A DNA stretch of 64,000 nt from Solimonas marina (GTDB lineage: Bacteria > Pseudomonadota > Gammaproteobacteria > Nevskiales > Nevskiaceae). Of the stretch, positions 62,273 through 64,000 are shown piece by piece. Position 1 is the first letter of the stretch; every line of letters starts with the position of its first letter. A program made the translations under genes and the position numbers. The stretch lies in the NCBI RefSeq assembly GCF_012241385.1, contig NZ_JAAVXB010000003.1, positions 422,486 to 486,485 on the forward strand, read 5' to 3'. Below the pieces are notes generated by a model. The model was given only the letters and a program-made list of their open reading frames with translations. It did not search any database and had not been told where the DNA came from.

Positions 62273-62483
62273 AGCTTGTGCTGTGTCCTGCCCCGATGAT
62301 GCGCGACACCTGAACGTTGCCTGTTGCTGGCAACGTGTCACATGCGTGTCATCGGCGTGGAGATGATGAGTCGTTGTCTTTCCGAGCGGTCTTTGTTGCG
62401 CTGTTTGTTAAACGTTGGCCGACTGACGCCCCGTTTAGTCAAAAATGGGGGTTTTCTGCCATTTTGTATGGGGGGCGCGTCGG

Positions 62484-62489
62484 TATACT
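62484..62489 (+). promoter_or_regulatory. possible -10 box of tonB-exbB
   Basis: TATACT, 72 bases upstream of tonB in the 288-base gap after the tRNA. No good -35 hexamer lies at 16-18 bases; an ATTTTG is the nearest match. The rest of the gap is AT-rich in its right half and shows nothing else. Confidence 0.35.
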
Positions 62490-62560
62490 CGGCACCCTGC
62501 CTCAGTGCATTGGCATGATGTTGGCATCAGTCCTACGTCGAAAATTCGTGGAGTAAACCC

Positions 62561-63184
62561 TTGGCAATGGAATTCGGTCAGAAGCCCAATCAAAGCCGCC
62601 GCTTTTTCGGCATCGGCGCCGTGATCGTGTTTCATGTGGTCCTGATCTGGGCACTGGTCAACGGACTGGCGCGCAAGGCGATTGAGCTGCTGCCGCCGCC
62701 GATCGAGACCAAGATCATCAAGGAAGTGAAGCCGCCGGACGAGCCGCCGCCACCGCCACCACCGCCGAAGCTCGACACGCCGCCGCCGCCGTTCGTGCCG
62801 CCGCCGGAAATCAATATCGCGACCCCGCCGCCGACCAACACGATCACCGTGCAGGACAAGGCGCCGACCCCGCCGCCGCCGAAGCCGGCCCCGCCGAAGG
62901 CGCCGCCGTCGTTCCCGCTGAAGGTGACCGGCAAGGGCTGCCGTGCGCCGGAATACCCGCCGATCTCGCAGCGTCTGGGCGAAGAAGGCTCGGTGGTCTT
63001 GCAGCTCAAGGTCGGCGTCGATGGCAAGGTCACCGACAGCCGCATTCAGACCTCGTCGGGCTACAACCGCCTCGATGAAGCGGCCCGCAAGGCCTTGAGC
63101 CTGTGCCAGTTCCAGCCGGCCATCGTCGATGGCCAGAAGGTGCCGGCCTGGGGCGCGTTGAAGTACACGTTCCGCGCCGAATAG
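62561..63184 (+). CDS. tonB: TonB-type energy transducer
   Basis: A 207-residue TonB protein. One N-terminal helix (about 17-38), then a proline-rich periplasmic stretch (PPPPP, about 46-115) and a C-terminal TonB domain (GKGCRAPEYPPISQRLGEEG, SSGYNRLDEAARKAL, ending ALKYTFRAE). The start is a TTG at 62561 with GGAG seven bases upstream; ATG 62567 has a longer spacing. It drives TonB-dependent receptors such as that at 27091 and pairs with the downstream exbB. Confidence 0.93.
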   Translation: MAMEFGQKPNQSRRFFGIGAVIVFHVVLIWALVNGLARKAIELLPPPIETKIIKEVKPPDEPPPPPPPPKLDTPPPPFVPPPEINIATPPPTNTITVQDKAPTPPPPKPAPPKAPPSFPLKVTGKGCRAPEYPPISQRLGEEGSVVLQLKVGVDGKVTDSRIQTSSGYNRLDEAARKALSLCQFQPAIVDGQKVPAWGALKYTFRAE

Positions 63185-63302
63185 CGCCGAAGAATGAAAG
63201 CTGTGTTTGTTCAGGAAGTATCAGAAGCCCGGCACCCGATTGGCCGGAAGCCGTAACGCCCACTTGTTGCCCAAGACTTCGCAACCTATCTGGAGATGTC
63301 CG

Positions 63303-64000
63303 ATGTCGTTCATGGATTCTTGCAAGGCGCTCGCCGCCGCTAGCCTTCTGGTGATTACGGCGGCGCTGCCGGCGTACGCGCAGGACACCGAAACCCCGCC
63401 GGCCGACCCGGCAACGACCGCCCCGGCCGATCCGGCTGCGGCACCGGCCGATGACAGCGCGGCTGCGCCGGCTCCGGCTGACGACATGTCGGCCCCGGCT
63501 GAAGACGCCGGCACGGCGCCGGACGGCAACAAGATGGCGGAAGTCGACAACCCGTACGGCCTGTCGGCACTGTGGGCGCAGGGCGACTTCGTCGCACGCG
63601 GCGTACTGATCATCATGCTGATCATGTCGGCGTCGACCTGGTACATCATGATCATGAAGCTGATCGAACAGCAGAAGGTCTACGGCCAGGCCAAGGACGC
63701 GAACGCCAAGTTCTGGACGTCGAAGAGCGCCGCTGAAGGTGTCAGCGTGCTGAAGACCGGCACGCCGTTCTGGTACATCGCCGACACCGGCGTCAAGGCC
63801 GAAGCGCATCACGAAGGCACGATGGTCGAGCAGATCGACAAGAACAGCTGGATCACGATGTCGGTGAACCGCTCGGTCGAAGAAATCCAGAGCAAGCTGC
63901 AGGGCGGCCTGGCGGTGCTGGCGACGGTGGGTTCGACGGCGCCGTTCGTCGGTCTGTTCGGCACGGTCTGGGGCATCTACCACGCCCTCACCGCGATCGG
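63303..64000 (+). CDS. exbB: ExbB/TolQ-type proton channel, 3' partial
   Basis: The first 232 residues of a MotA/TolQ/ExbB protein; the gene runs off the right edge. Unlike E. coli ExbB it begins with a cleavable signal peptide (KALAAASLLVITAALPAYAQD) and an Ala/Pro/Asp-rich periplasmic segment before the first transmembrane helix (RGVLIIMLIMSASTWYIMIM). The later GGLAVLATVGSTAPFVGLFGTVWG is the classic channel motif. ATG 63303 has GGAG seven bases upstream. It energises TonB with an ExbD presumably beyond the window. Confidence 0.93.
   Translation, partial: MSFMDSCKALAAASLLVITAALPAYAQDTETPPADPATTAPADPAAAPADDSAAAPAPADDMSAPAEDAGTAPDGNKMAEVDNPYGLSALWAQGDFVARGVLIIMLIMSASTWYIMIMKLIEQQKVYGQAKDANAKFWTSKSAAEGVSVLKTGTPFWYIADTGVKAEAHHEGTMVEQIDKNSWITMSVNRSVEEIQSKLQGGLAVLATVGSTAPFVGLFGTVWGIYHALTAI

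Noticed and set aside
62700..62900. GC-rich CCG repeat as a possible microsatellite
   Set aside because: It encodes the proline-rich stretch of TonB and is explained by that protein.

Overview
The window is about 64 kb of high-GC, gene-dense chromosome from a Gram-negative bacterium, most likely a gammaproteobacterium near Nevskiales or Xanthomonadales. This is inferred from gene content: a TonB/ExbB pair whose ExbB has a long secreted-type N-terminus, an S53 peptidase with PKD domains and a C-terminal sorting tail, opgD, ahpC/ahpF, a TonB-dependent receptor, tesB, dusB and an ECF41-type sigma factor. No rRNA, phage, insertion sequence or CRISPR array was seen. One tRNA, Thr(UGU), is present.

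Layout. 1-10.9 kb: housekeeping and stress genes (zinc carboxypeptidase, alpha/beta hydrolases, SAM methyltransferases, a sodium/solute symporter, MAPEG, YchJ-like, MscS, a metallo-beta-lactamase-fold hydrolase, ECF41 sigma factor, ferritin-like protein). 10.9-24.4 kb: acyl-CoA dehydrogenase, secreted S53 protease, ahpC/ahpF peroxide defence, an azoR-doxX-pirin operon with a divergent LysR regulator, Tat-exported OpgD and an unrecognised protein.

24.4-49.4 kb is the standout block, built around histidine degradation. hutI-hutH-hutG-hutU-hutD run on the minus strand and hutF-hutC divergently on the plus strand, giving the five-step route (HutH, HutU, HutI, HutF, HutG) to glutamate and formate. 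On one side are a TonB-dependent receptor, a secreted NHL-type beta-propeller and a HisC-like aminotransferase. On the other are a LysR regulator, a three-haem cytochrome c, a second sodium/solute symporter, and a tightly packed set of exported proteins: a small secreted protein, a DUF1592 haem protein, a DUF1552 Tat protein, a three-repeat COG4315-type protein and an unrecognised secreted protein, followed by a stand-alone LuxR DNA-binding protein. Very similar AT-rich sites lie in the hutI/hutF and lysR/cytochrome promoter regions, and a related site lies in the receptor promoter region. This suggests that one regulator, probably HutC, controls import, catabolism and the exported redox proteins. 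The exported part has no known function that I can name and is the best candidate for an undescribed system.

49.4-64 kb: a TetR-TolC-adaptor-RND efflux operon, two alpha/beta hydrolases, a kinase-like protein, dusB, tesB, a YkgJ-like cysteine protein, a PRMT-like methyltransferase, tRNA-Thr, and tonB-exbB running off the right edge. Several perfect inverted repeats in intergenic regions (49036-49073, 59875-59910, 20841-20863) look like operators or RNA hairpins.
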